DNA from: Apricaphanius iberus
Taxonomy: Eukaryota > Chordata > Actinopteri > Cyprinodontiformes > Aphaniidae
DNA length: 64,000 bases
NCBI GenBank assembly: GCA_028564705.1
Contig: JAPXFQ010002431.1
Coordinates: 1,178,001-1,242,000, forward strand
Reading direction: 5' to 3'
Positions 1 through 11,700 of the stretch are shown here, piece after piece. Positions within the stretch are counted from its first letter, which is position 1; each line of letters begins with the position of its first letter. The notes under the pieces are model-generated. The model was given only the letters and a program-made list of their open reading frames with translations, was not told the DNA's origin and ran no database searches. The position numbers and the translations under genes are program-made.

Positions 1-860
1 AGTGATCAATTCCTTGATTTAGTTTTTGCTTTGACCTGGCTCTAGATGTAACTTTTTGATTTCCCGAAAGTGTGCACACACACACACACCTGCACTCCTC
101 TCAGCTTCTTCCTCGATCATACCTTGAATTTCTGTGCCTGGATTTGAACCGATTCTGTGTCATCTCTTCTCGAGATCCGTAACATAACTTTTCTTATGCA
201 TGTAAGAAAGAAGTTCGTTATCTCTCACAGGAAGAAAAACAAAAATTTTTTTTTTTTTCCATTTTACAGGAAAGTATCAGGAACTTTTTGGCTGCGACTG
301 GTTTAGACTTTACTGTGGTGGTGACGCAAAAACTAAGTACAATCACTTCCATGCTGAGAAAAACTGAACATAAGGATACTGATGGGAAAGGGGCTATGAT
401 AATTAGCAGGTTACACATGTCAGCAGAGGTTTTATTCTGTTATTTATTTGTATAATAGGACTATTACAGATGAGTTCCTTTCTGTTGGTAAAAGAAGCAT
501 GTAATCAGGTTGTTTGTACATTGCAGAGATAAAGCCGGAGCTAATATGAAGAAAAAAAAGTCCGGTGCTCTGTCTTGCTTATAATGCTGCAGTGAATTCA
601 GGTATTTTAAAGAAACAAGCCTTGTTGCTAGAGCCACATTTGGCAACAAGATTCAGGCATATTAAGGGCAGAAAATAATGAAAACACTTTCCCTCCTCTA
701 CCTTTTAAAATGGCCAAAGTCAGGTTGATGAAGACACACCAGTATGAAATTGTGCCATCACATATTTGTCTGCTTTTCAGATTTTTCTTCTTTTCTTTTT
801 TTGTTTGTTATTATAGGTAACAAATGTATTACTTGAATGTTGAGGTTCTTCATTTTGCAG
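1..860 (+). other. Intron region of an unidentified plus-strand gene, with one candidate upstream exon
   Basis: This stretch precedes the terminal exon at 861. A short candidate exon lies at 105-178: it follows a pyrimidine-rich CTCTCAG acceptor, stays open in one frame for 24 codons and ends at a GATCC|GTAAC donor. A (CA)n run sits at about 75-90. The remainder is AT-rich with T-runs and shows no other exon I can support. The 105-178 exon is an inference from splice signals and an open frame; I do not recognise its peptide. Confidence 0.3.
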
Positions 861-955
861 GTATGGAAAGGGATCCGTCGGCCTTTGTGGACACTGAAGA
901 AGTTCGTTTTAATGTGAAGCCAAGGCGGACCGTTTTAACCCTACTAGGGTTCTAA
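861..955 (+). CDS. Terminal coding exon of an unidentified plus-strand gene
   Basis: A TTTTGCAG acceptor is followed by an open frame that ends at TAA (953-955), giving a 30-residue tail beginning ERDPSAFVDTEEVRF and rich in charged residues. About 850 bases of AT-rich sequence and a poly(A) signal follow, as expected of a 3'UTR, so this is probably a last exon. The reading frame is not certain. If the candidate exon at 105-178 splices directly here, the frame shifts and stops after about a dozen codons at the TGA near 892. I do not recognise the family. The gene converges on trpv1, and the position next to trpv1 does not by itself identify it. Confidence 0.45.
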
Positions 956-1794
956 ACCAATCTAAATAACCGAGTTGAGTGTGCGTTGCTACTGATGCTG
1001 ATGCGAAGTCGAATAGACCAAATTGATCACTTGCAAGATCGTTCAGAGGGTAAAACGAATACCGCCGTTTCGGTTTAACCTGGAAAAAAAAAAACAGCAA
1101 ATGCATTGTTTATTTTTCTTGTACACTGGCTTACCTACTAGACTACTGTAACTTTTAATGATTGTGGGTGAATGTTGCCGACAGGCGCAGTTAAAAGTGA
1201 GCGTTGGTGTGTGTGTCAGTGAGCGAGTGAATGTGTGTGTGTATAATAACACAATGACACCTATGTGTTGTTCACCTAACTCCCTAACAGCCCTTGAAAA
1301 GCCTTAAGTGTTTGGTCCTTGGACTTTCCTTTGACAATGAGCATGGTTTTAATAAAAAAAACCAAATAAGGTGAAAGAGGAGGGAAAGGACATACAGAAA
1401 CAGCAATTTCATTTTCTTTTCTATTTTGCCTTTTAGTTTGAATTAAGTTTTTTTTTTTTTCATTGAAAGCAATTCTTTAGAGATTCTTTATGGTTGGAAA
1501 GCAAGAAAAAAGGAGGAATATTTTGTAATTATATATTTTTAGAAATGTGTAGTTACTGAGCTGTAACTCCCCACCCCCACCCCCACCCCCCCCAGTTTCA
1601 AAGCTTCAGTTTGCAGTTGTGACTATTTATGATACTTGATTTGCTTGTTATTTAAATTTTATTTTCTTCTTTGTTTCTTGTACTATTGCTGTGAAATGGA
1701 AGAAGGTCTGCGAGCCTTTCTTTTATGTCATTCTGTACGACAGATAAGAGGCAAGAGCGTGAGAGTTGTGCTACTCTTTTTGTAATATTGTAAT
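956..1794 (+). other. 3'UTR of the left-edge gene
   Basis: No convincing coding frame. It carries a poly(A) tract near 1085, GT-rich sequence at 1205-1245 and a C-rich low-complexity run at 1568-1593. It ends at the poly(A) signals. Confidence 0.5.
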
Positions 1795-1805
1795 AATAAA
1801 ATAAA
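1795..1805 (+). terminator. Poly(A) signals of the unidentified left-edge gene
   Basis: Two overlapping AATAAA hexamers occur in an AT-rich stretch with a T-rich sequence just before. They lie about 840 bases after the stop codon at 955. This is a plausible 3' end for the plus-strand transcript. Confidence 0.6.
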
Positions 1806-1864
1806 GTTCTAATTTATGCTTTGAAATGTGTCAGAAGTTGCTCATTTGAAACATTTAAAGCAGC

Positions 1865-2175
1865 AAATATTTTAGGCTAGGCAATTTTATTTATAGAGCA
1901 CACTTTCAACACAAGGTAATTCAAGGTGTTTTACATGATTACAAAAATGTGAAAATTAAAACAGTATCTCTAAAAAGCATAAATGAACATTTATAAAAGA
2001 AACGACACAACATTTAGCATTTGATTAAAAACAACAATTTAGGATAAAAACATTTAATAATAGTACTGGCAATAATCGTATCAGTTACTCAAAAGCATGT
2101 CTAATATTTAAGATTTCAGCATCTCCCCAAAATTTTAATTTAGAGCGTTCCAAGATTCGTTCAACGTGGTTTTGA
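1865..2175. repeat. Dispersed repeat of the 'TTTATTTATAGAGCAC' type
   Basis: It starts with a motif (TTTATTTATAGAGCACACTT, then ACAAGGTAATTCAAGGTG) that recurs in diverged form at about 19515 and 43825. The interior phrase 'tttcagcatct' recurs near 19800 and 35510. This resembles the reverse of LINE 3' tails common in fish genomes. It is old and degenerate. Confidence 0.5.
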
Positions 2176-2274
2176 GTTTGGAGTTGTTGCCCTGGTAAAA
2201 TACCCAAATTGATCCCGGTTTCAAAATTTGCCCCAAACAGTCTCCAAAGATGGAAGGGATGATGGATATGATCA

Positions 2275-2480
2275 GTAACTAGTGACGCAACGATACCACT
2301 TTTTTCAAACCGATACTATACCAATACCTGGATGCAAGTACTTGCCAATACAGAGTACCAATACTGATACCTCTACCACACAAAAAAATTGCAATGAATC
2401 GGAAGACTGATTTTATTTTATTTCTTGCTTGTTACAACAAATAATGATAAATTAGATTTATGAAATCTATAAAAATGACC
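2275..2480 (+). repeat. Dispersed 'ACGATACCACTTTTTTC' repeat, copy 1 of 3
   Basis: It carries a run of GATACC/CCAATACC-type motifs and then a TTGTTACAACAAATAATGA block. The same blocks appear in reverse order and orientation at about 34140-34335 and in weaker form at about 48950-49115, so this is a mobile repeat family. I see no coding capacity. Confidence 0.55.
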
Positions 2481-2594
2481 ACAAAACTAACATTTGAAAT
2501 GAGAAATAAACATTTCCATGACAAATGAATGTCATTAAAGAGTTGGAAGACCAGCGTCACCATCCAATGGGTGCCAACCAAGTTTTAATATAAA

Positions 2595-3000
2595 CATAAA
2601 AAATAAAAGCTTCTGCCTCTTTAATATTGAGCTATTTGGTCACAACAATGAGACAAATATCCCTAGAAGCTAAGCGGAAGATTTCAAACCCATTGTCAAG
2701 CATGGTGGTGGTAGCATTATGCTTAGGCTCTGATTCACTGGTAATAGCACTGGGGCATTGCTAAAATTGAGTAGAATATTAGTAAAGGACTCATAACTTA
2801 AAATCAACATAGTGTAATTTGGACTCAGCTCAATATTTGACCAACAGGATAATGAGCAGAACCACATGCAAAACTAATTCTGGAATAGAAAAAGCATGCC
2901 AACTTTAAGCTTTTAGACCAAGACCCAATCCATAAAATAATCTTAAAAATGGTAAGGTGACCAGCCAATTTAAGTCAGCCAGAAGCTTATTCATGTCTAC
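2595..3000 (+). mobile_element. Tc1/mariner transposase relic
   Basis: It contains the nucleotide signature of the Tc1 'K-H-G-G-G-S-I-M' block at 2697-2722, then a diverged downstream part ending with a P-R-P-N-P-like tail near 2930. Stops and frameshifts interrupt it. It is a non-functional fossil. Confidence 0.55.
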
Positions 3001-4410
3001 AAAAGGTTTTTGGTTTCGTTTTTTCAAAACCTCAGAGCAATTTATCTACTTTATTTGGATTAAAGCCACTTTAAAATAAATTCAGTTTGTACCAATCCTT
3101 CTTTACTCTCACAATTATCAAAAGTGCTTAAAGTACTTGCACAAAAATTGTATAATGTTGAAAAGAATAAGTTACTGAGTGAGAATCAGTATGGTTTTTA
3201 AAAGTGGAAGAAATTGCAATTGAAAATAGTGTTTTTTAGAATTTATTTTAAAAGCATTTGACACTTTAGGTCATTTTAATTTCTAAATTAAGAAATAATT
3301 AAGTTAGGATTACTCTCTTAAAAAGGTTTATCAGTTATTTGAATAACTGACAACAGTTTGTACAGTTTGCTGGTAATCTATCTGATGGATGAGGATTGAA
3401 TGTGGAGTCCCACAAGAGTTAGTTTAGGGACCCAAACTTTTTGTTTTGTAAATCAATGATATTGTGCGAACGTTTTGACAGTTAGACAATATTTTTTTTA
3501 TTCAGGAGGTGTTTTAAATGTTCGATCAGAAAGTATAAAACATGAAATGGTCAAACTGAATAAAATGGTTTATTAAAAAAAAATTCTTTGAAGTTAAAGA
3601 AAAATAAGTTGATAGTTTTTACTAAAAGAAAAAAAAAAGTAAAAGCTAATTTAATTATCAATGGAGTTGAAACTGAAATAGTGTCACAGGTTAGGTTTTT
3701 GGGTTTAGTAATAGATGAAAAACTGATATGGAAATCTTATACAGCCTAAATTAAAACATTTCAAAGAACATCGCTGTTCTGGACACAGTAACATGTTTAG
3801 GTTTATAATATAATACACATTTTATATTGTTCCCTTATTTTGCCATATCTTGATAACGTGGACATGTGAGGCAATAAATATATAACATAAAAACTTTACA
3901 GAACAGAGCGGTAAGAATTCTACACAAAGTGAATCCAAGAGAACACAATAATATCTAGACTTATAAAACTTGAAGATGTAGTTGAGATAAACATATACAT
4001 TAGTTCTATACAGGGCAAGGATTCAAGTACTACCAGCATGTTTGCAGAAGTTGTTTGTAGTTAGGAAGATCAGGACAAAAGAATGACATTTTCTTTTCAA
4101 ATATCACTTTGCAACGGCTACTTTAAATAGAGGTGTATTTCAATATGTGGAATCAAATTGTGGAATTCTTTACAGAGTGAGCTGAATATGTATGTAAATG
4201 TCTTAAAGTTTCTACTCATTTGGCTTTTATTTCTGTATGACCTTGGATTTGAACCAGGCTTCTTATTAATTTTATATTTCCTTTACTACCTGTTTCATTT
4301 TATTTTATCTTATTCGTTTATTCGTTAGAACTGTTTACATACAACTTTGGTAAGCTCTCATTCTGAGTTTTAAATGTGCTATAGAAATAAATTTGGTATG
4401 GTAAAGTTTA
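3000..4410 (+). mobile_element. Degenerate non-LTR retrotransposon, reverse transcriptase and 3' end
   Basis: Broken translation shows RT blocks in order: a 'GVPQ...GP..F...INDI' block at about 3405-3465, an 'FLGLVIDEKLIWK' block at about 3695-3735, and a 'LQNRAVRIL' block at about 3895-3925. The 3' end is a GTGCTATAGAAATAAATTTGGT tail near 4375-4400, typical of fish L2/Rex-like LINEs. Many stops and indels make it a pseudogene. The exact clade is not resolvable by eye. Confidence 0.6.
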
Positions 4411-5071
4411 AGACGATGTATAAAACAATACTTACAATGGATGAACTTGTTGAATGATCGTTATTATGGAGACTAAATGGGTGAAGTATGATACTTATGT
4501 TTGATTTTGTTTGTTGATTGTCAAGTAATTGACTGAAAGACCATCTGTGATTTTTTTTATGTTCAACAAAGGAGCAGGTATGTTTTATCATCTTGCTCCT
4601 TTTCAATAATGGTGGTGTATTAAGAACAGTTTTTTTTTTCTTTTAATTGCTTTATTCTGATTAAGGCAGACCATAGCCATGTGAAAAGTACTTTTTTAAA
4701 TTAAATGAAAAAACAAATCTTGTTTTTAAAACATTCAGTAATCAATCATCCAATCAATCAATATTTTATTTGTCGTATTATTCTTTGTTGTATTACTTTA
4801 TTATTTGTATTGTGGTCAACCCTGAGCATCCTTTTCATGAGACTATCCTACAACAGCAGAGAGACTTCAGTCTGAAGCTTCTTCTGTTTAGCTGCAACAC
4901 AGACTGCTAGGACATCCAACAACTCCTTAAATAATTCAATAGTATGAGCTACAACAACACTTAATTTCCCTCTGGAATTAGTAAAATATGTTTTAATTGA
5001 ATTATAGTAAAATAAAACAACCAAAAAAATACTATTCAAATGAATCACTAAAAGGACGGAATTATGACCTT
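4411..5071. other. AT-rich intergenic sequence
   Basis: I see no gene. It lies between the LINE fossil and the inferred 3' end of trpv1, and short open frames here look random. Confidence 0.5.
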
Positions 5072-5793
5072 TTATTTGCATAGCATACGGAAACTTTGAC
5101 TAGATCTGTACAGCCAAATAAAAGTGACAGAATGGCCGAAAAGAGCTAAAGCACGTATAATTTGTAACACCGTCAGCCGATGGCGAAGGTGGCGATTGTT
5201 GCTCCGATTGCTGTGCTTTCATGCCCTTTATCCAGGCCTGCCTCTGCCTCGTAGCTAGAGGAAGTCGAGTAGACGAAGCAAGCTGTGAAATCTGCAGGGC
5301 TGATCTGGCTGCAGTAGATTTAGTTTGTCTGGCTGTGATGAAAATGGGACCTGTATAAAGGGCACGCAGCAGGAGGGGCCGGATCAGCACCTTGGTGATC
5401 AGTAGAACTCAGTGATGGATTTTAAGCCATGCCAGAGGTGATGGAAGGTTGGGGCCTCCCTGCACCACCTCACATGCTAAATCAGCCTGTTGAAATATGT
5501 TTCACCGGAAGATTTTAATTCCAAATGCAATATTTGATTTCAGGATTTCCAGGATTTAACAACAATTGTTTCAACGTGCCTAGAGTCTACTTTTTAGTCG
5601 TCAGACTCACAAATTCCCTGAATATTTTCTTTGTTTCTGGTTAAATAGCTGGAATGTTTCTTTTTCAGATTGCAATTACAATAAAGCAAACCCTGCAGGT
5701 CAGTCAGAGACTCAGTTCAAGCTTTTCTCTGTTTGAGTTGGAGGCAGAAAGTGCTGTTGCTCATATCATTCAAGCTGAACAGCCATGTTTAAC
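5072..5793 (-). other. trpv1: Probable 3'UTR of trpv1 with a poly(A) signal at its end
   Basis: Downstream of the trpv1 stop at 5794. The reverse complement has AATAAA at 5072-5077, about 720 bases after the stop. The region at 5150-5400 is more GC-rich than its surroundings and has an open minus-strand frame of 96 codons, but it shows no domain and is more likely UTR. Confidence 0.45.
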
Positions 5794-8700
5794 TCAGATA
5801 TACAGTGGGGTCATCTCCGTCGATTCAGGCGTCCTCCTCCTGGTGCCCTCCCTGAAAATGCCTCTCCAGCTCCTCCCTGTGGAAAAATAAGGAAATATTA
5901 CAAGATCTGAATCCATTTACACAGTATTGGAGAAATCAATCCTCCCATAGTTTTTTGTTTTGTTTTTTTTAAACCTCTGTTAAATCTTCTGGTGGGGCTG
6001 TCCAAATCAGGCTGCTGGCTCCGATCACAACATCCTGGATCCTCATTTATGTTGACCAGGTTAGTGTTCCATTTGTTCCAGTTCACTGTCTCAACCCTAA
6101 GAAGACACGCATGCTTCTTTTACTTCCTGCTTTGTGACACCTCAGATAGCTCTAAAAAGCTTATAACATGTGCATCAGCTGACCCTGATCACAGAGCTGT
6201 ATTTGCTGCTAATTCTGTACAGGAGACCTTTGACTCTGCTTTCTGATGAGTTTGTAGATTAGTTAGTACTATAAGTCAAGAAGTTTTGCTTTACGGGGTT
6301 AGAAATGTCCAAAGAAGATTAAACGGCAGCGGAAGACCAGCTATTAAGCACAAATCCAAAAACTCGACATGCAGCTGAAACCAAAAGTTTACATCACACC
6401 AAATAAAAAATAAAAAATGGTCCATTGTAGATCCATAGGGCAATGGTCCGGTACGGCTAGGTTGGAGCTACTGGCGTCACACAACAGAGTCTTTTGGTTG
6501 GAGATATTAAAAGCATCTGCTTGCCACAAGCATAATGCTGCATTCAGACCGCAGGCTTTGTCAGCGTCAGGCTAGCTCATAAAGCGACTTGTTCGACACA
6601 TATAAACAGAAGAAGCATTTTTAAGCTAAAGGTCGTAGATGGGCCTTTCTCTGGTGGACGTTTGAAAACACTCGCAGATCGTGGTTGGCTGGGCAGCGTC
6701 GACGTCGGGCAACATCACTACAGTGATGATTGGTTGCCGTGCTGCGTAAAGAGCTTTAGGACCATGAAAAGTTCAACTAGCTGAACTTCTGCGTTGCTAG
6801 CGTTATGAGCTTTGCAGCTTGAAACACAGGAAAAGCTTAAAAGTTGACGGAGTCAAGGCTCACAAAGTGCCGCAGAGACGCTCCCCCTACAGCCTCAACC
6901 GTGGATATAACTTGTAATCTTGATGTTGCTGACGATGACAAAGCCTGCGGTCTGAATACAGCATAAGACATAAACACCAGTGCTGTAGTTTCATCTCACC
7001 TCATTTTAGATGGAATATTTTTCTTTAATCACCTTAGTTATGTTTTTTTTTTCTCTTCCTTGTATTATTTTAGTGCTTTTTACTTTTGTTAACAAAGTAA
7101 AAAAGCTCACTTTTTTTAACCTCTCTTTTTGCTTGCTGACGGTTTTAAGTTAGCTGTGGCCTTCTTCAGAACATCCACAGCTTTTGTTGTGGTTTCGTCC
7201 ACTGTTTATGTGCAGGCTGTAGAGGAGTCTACTGCCTGCTGGTTATGTGCACCTGTCTGCACATAACCAGCAGAAGACACAACAACAGCTGTGGGTGCTC
7301 TCAAGAAGGCAACAGTGAAGCCGAAACAGTCAGCAAGCAAAAAAAAAAAGGTAAAACAAACTTTAATACTCAGTGTACAGAAGTAAGAACCAAAAAGATA
7401 ATAATACATGGAATGTGTTTCTCTTTGCCACACGGAACACTGCAGTAAGGTTTGCTTAAAGAACGAACCAAAAAGCAAGTGCAAGCTACTGTCTGGACTT
7501 ATTATGTTTTATGCGTCACGATTCTCGTTGCACTAGTATGACTGCATGGGAAAACCCCGCTCACCCTGTGAGAGTCATGTTGATGATTGAAGTACTCTCC
7601 TGAATACGTCGGACGCAACCAGACCAGACCAGATCAGACCTAACTGGGATGTTCCATTCAGTGGAAACGAGGCTTAAGTCTCTGTGTCGCTCTAAATGCT
7701 TCTTGTAATGTCCTTGCGCGTGGCAGCAGTGGCTTACAGAAGTCAGTACGTTTACATGCACATCTAAATCAAGCTTTTTGGAGTAATCAGACTAAGGGCT
7801 TCCCCGTGTTGAGAGCTGAGTCCCAGTTTACATGTCAATCAGTAAATCGAATTATTAAATGAAGTACGTTCCACTCCCCGACGACAGATGGCGACATGCG
7901 CCTCTACGTTTTGGCCTTATAGTGGTTAGCTTCGAGCTTCACACAGGCAGTAAACAGAGACTGGCGGGAGTGAAGCAGACGGATTCAAAGCAGGATATTC
8001 ACAATAACAATACATCATCTATCTGTCAGTCCAAACATGCAGTTATCGGCCGCTTACGGTTGAATTAGCCGCCATATTCTTCTTATAATACAACTGTTGT
8101 TATTATTGAGTTGTCTTTCCACGTCTCCTAACTTCCCTAGGGGGTGCGCGAGTACGGGCGGAGCCAGGGGATGTTGGTTGCAGAGTACTCAGAGTCTCAA
8201 TCACATTATATGGATAGTTTAGTCGAGCTTCTGAACTTCAGTTTGGTTCAATTCAAACCGTACTAAGGTGTATACATGCATATCAATAGTCTAATTCCAG
8301 TCGGACTGAATCGCATTTTTATTCAATTCGACTTTCTCTTTCTGAATGTAAACATAATGAGTGATATTTGGTAATGTAGTCCCAACTCTGAGTCAATTCC
8401 TGTAATTCCTTCATGCTACTCATCATTTTTATTAACAATTGATATGTTTATTGAGGGCACCAGAAATAATTTCAATGTGTTTTGCACACAAAATGCTAGC
8501 TACCATCCACTTAAATTGTTCATGCTAAGCAAACAGACTGCTGCCAGATTAGGAAAACGTCTGGGTTGGGGGGGAAAAAATAAATTTTTTCCCACTTATC
8601 TAACACTGTAAAAATTTGGCAACAGACTAAATTTAACTTAGGAGTGGAATATCCCTTTAAATCAACATGTCAAATCAACCAGCACCTGGAACAATCCGTA

Positions 8701-11700
8701 TCTGATCTATAGCTGGGTTGGCTAAATAACCCAATCCAGGCTTTCACACCACCCCAATGCAGTACATGATGATTTTTTTATATTCTGCATCTTTGTCAGG
8801 ATTTGTTCATTTTTGTCCTCTACTTTCGCAGCTTTGCTGTTGTTACTGTGCGTGAGTTTAGCAGTCTGTTACCCATAGCCCTACCAATGATGTTTTGAAA
8901 CACAAGTAGGCTTCCTGCCAATGTAAGGTATTCAGTCTAATGTAAAAAATGTTTCTAATCTTAGAGTCCTCTAAAGCCTAGTTAGCTAGTTTCTTTACTG
9001 ACGTGTTGATTTAAAAGGTGATTCAGTTGGTTAAAAACATGAATCCATTTGGATTGGGTTTTTAAGGTGCCATGAAAGGACAGAATCTGCACTAAAGGTC
9101 AAAATGCTTGTTGCAGTCAAAAAAAATTATCAATCGCAAAAGTATTAGATTTCACAGCAATTTGTGCATTTAGACAGCTGAAAGAGACCGACCTGAAACA
9201 CCTTCGCTTATCATCTCCAAGAGCTGTGCCAAGTTTCTTGTCCACTCCAGAGCGAAGCCTCTTCTTCAAACAGCAGTGTAGCCTTTTCTCCATGTCCAGG
9301 ATTGTGGCAGCTCTCTGGGGACGACCACAGTAAGCAACTTAACCGCCGATTCTTTCAATAAACACCAACAGGGTCGGCGTTCGCTCACCTGCAGCCTCCA
9401 AATGCTGGCACTCTCCTTGGTGATCTTGTCCACGGTGCGGTTCATTAGGGCTATGAGCATGTTGAGCAGCAGGATGTAGGTGAGAATGATGTAGCCGATG
9501 AGGAGCAGGTAAAAGACCTCAGTGTACTGATAGTCACTGGTGAACTCCATGTCGCCCATGCCTATGGTGAACTTGAAGAGCTGCAGGGTGGTGTAGGAGA
9601 TGTTTCTGAAGCTGGGTTTGACACACTCCCCATTAGGTGTGACGGTTGAAAAAAGTCTCTTTCCATCTTTTTCTGGAGGAGGAGGAGGCTCTATAAGCAG
9701 TGTGACCACCGCTGTAACAGGAGACAAAATATAATGTAAATGGGTCATCCCACATGGAAAGAATCTTTATAATATATATTATATATATGTATTATATATG
9801 TTTTAAAATATAGGTTTTGAAAATATGTGACATACGTAAAATTGACCATTTTCCTATATATATATATATTTATATACCTATAATATAGGAAAACTGGCAA
9901 TGTTAGTTACAAGGTTGTTACTGTAGCCACAGCCGGGATTTGAACCCTTACTACTCAGCCAATGGGAGAACACAACTGTCAGTATCTACTGGACTTATAA
10001 TGATTTCACACTTCTAAAAAAAATTTGCTACAAAAATTCTGGATACAGTTGAGGGCAAAATACTGTCCCACCTATATTCACCCTCTGTCTATTGCAGGAT
10101 GGCAGATCTGTCCCAAAGTTCACACAAATTGCTGGCCCATCATGCGGATGAGTCATCTGCAGTGGATGATGTATGCCATGCTTGAGTATTTTGTTGCATC
10201 TTAAAATAATTGGAAGGGTGGTAATCCACATCTTGCCATAGTTCATTTCCATAACCTTCCAATTACATGTAGCTAATGCTAATTTCTCGTGTTTGCACAT
10301 ACAGAGGTTATTGCATGATTTTTTTCCTGTAATGGGTTTAAGACAAATATACAGTTATTATCCTGACAATAAAAACGAAGAGCTAGGCATCGTGTTTGTT
10401 GGATGCAAGAGTGAGATAAATTACCAGAACCTGCCATGAGCCATATTTGAGACACAAATTTACATAAAGGGGTTATATGTGGAAATGAAGCAATACCGGA
10501 GACATATATGGCCTGTATATACACATATATGCACCTCAATTTGGCCTGTATGTGGCATATATAAGTACATATATACTAGATATAAACAGCATATATGTGC
10601 ATCTATATTATCATATATCTGCATATGTGGTATATAGGCAGCATATATGAGCATATAAACTGCATATAGGTTTCATATATGAACATATATCCTCATTTAT
10701 GTTCTTTCCATGTTGGAAATCATGCTAATTCCACTTTTCCAGCCCTTAAATGTAGGTTATTGTGGATTTAGAGTCTGTAGGAATGCAAAAAACGTATGAA
10801 TTAATCACTCCAGATGTTTTAGAGATATTTTTTGTTTGCCTATATTTTTTTTAATTTTTCAGTTTTCTCTATTTTCTCGGACGTTTTTTGAACTATTATG
10901 TGAGAGTACTTGTACTGAAACTGCTAAAGCAGGTTATGGACTTCCATTTTCCATCACCGAGTGAAACCGCCATCTTTATTTCTCACTGATATTTTGTAGT
11001 CCAAGTTCAAAATTATTGAAGGTAGAAGTGTCAAAAAGCTCGGTTGTTGGATTATTAACCCACATGATTATCCACATCGTCCTCCAGCATCAGAACCTCT
11101 GCAAAGTGCCTGAATATGTTTTATTTTTCATGGAGTGCCTCAGTAACCTCGACCAGCATCAAGCAGGATTTGCCAAAAGACTTTTGAGGTGTCAGTTCCT
11201 TCTGACTATGGAAAAGACGGACACAGTACAGTGGTAAACCTAGTATAACACTAAAATTTTACATTACTTTCAAACCTTCTGCTTATCTTTGCATTATGTG
11301 CTTGGTATTTTAGCTCCCTGATGACATACCTCTTTTAATAGTAGTATCACATAAACAATACTGAATTATTTCATAGCTTTTGTCCTAGGGAACATGTGAC
11401 ATTGTGGGGGTCTTGTCACTATACCTCTGATTGATCATATGCCCTGGCAGCTTTGCCACTGGGATATCCATTTGGCTGCCTGGTTAGCGTGCATGCTCAC
11501 CTGGGAGTCTGGGGATCAAACCCCTCCCAGGCCGTCGTTGTGCGCCTTGCCACATTTACTGTTGCTGGCTGCAGGGTTCATCTGATACTGATAATAAGTC
11601 CATGGATTCCTAATGTGCTCTTGAAAAGGGTGGAGAGATTTGACAGTGTGGGGGCTCCGATTGATCATGCGCCTTTAGGGCTTGTCTGACTAGTTAGTGT

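Noticed and set aside
5100..5390. A 96-codon minus-strand open frame downstream of trpv1
   Set aside because: No domain; its position between the trpv1 stop and a poly(A) signal fits 3'UTR better.
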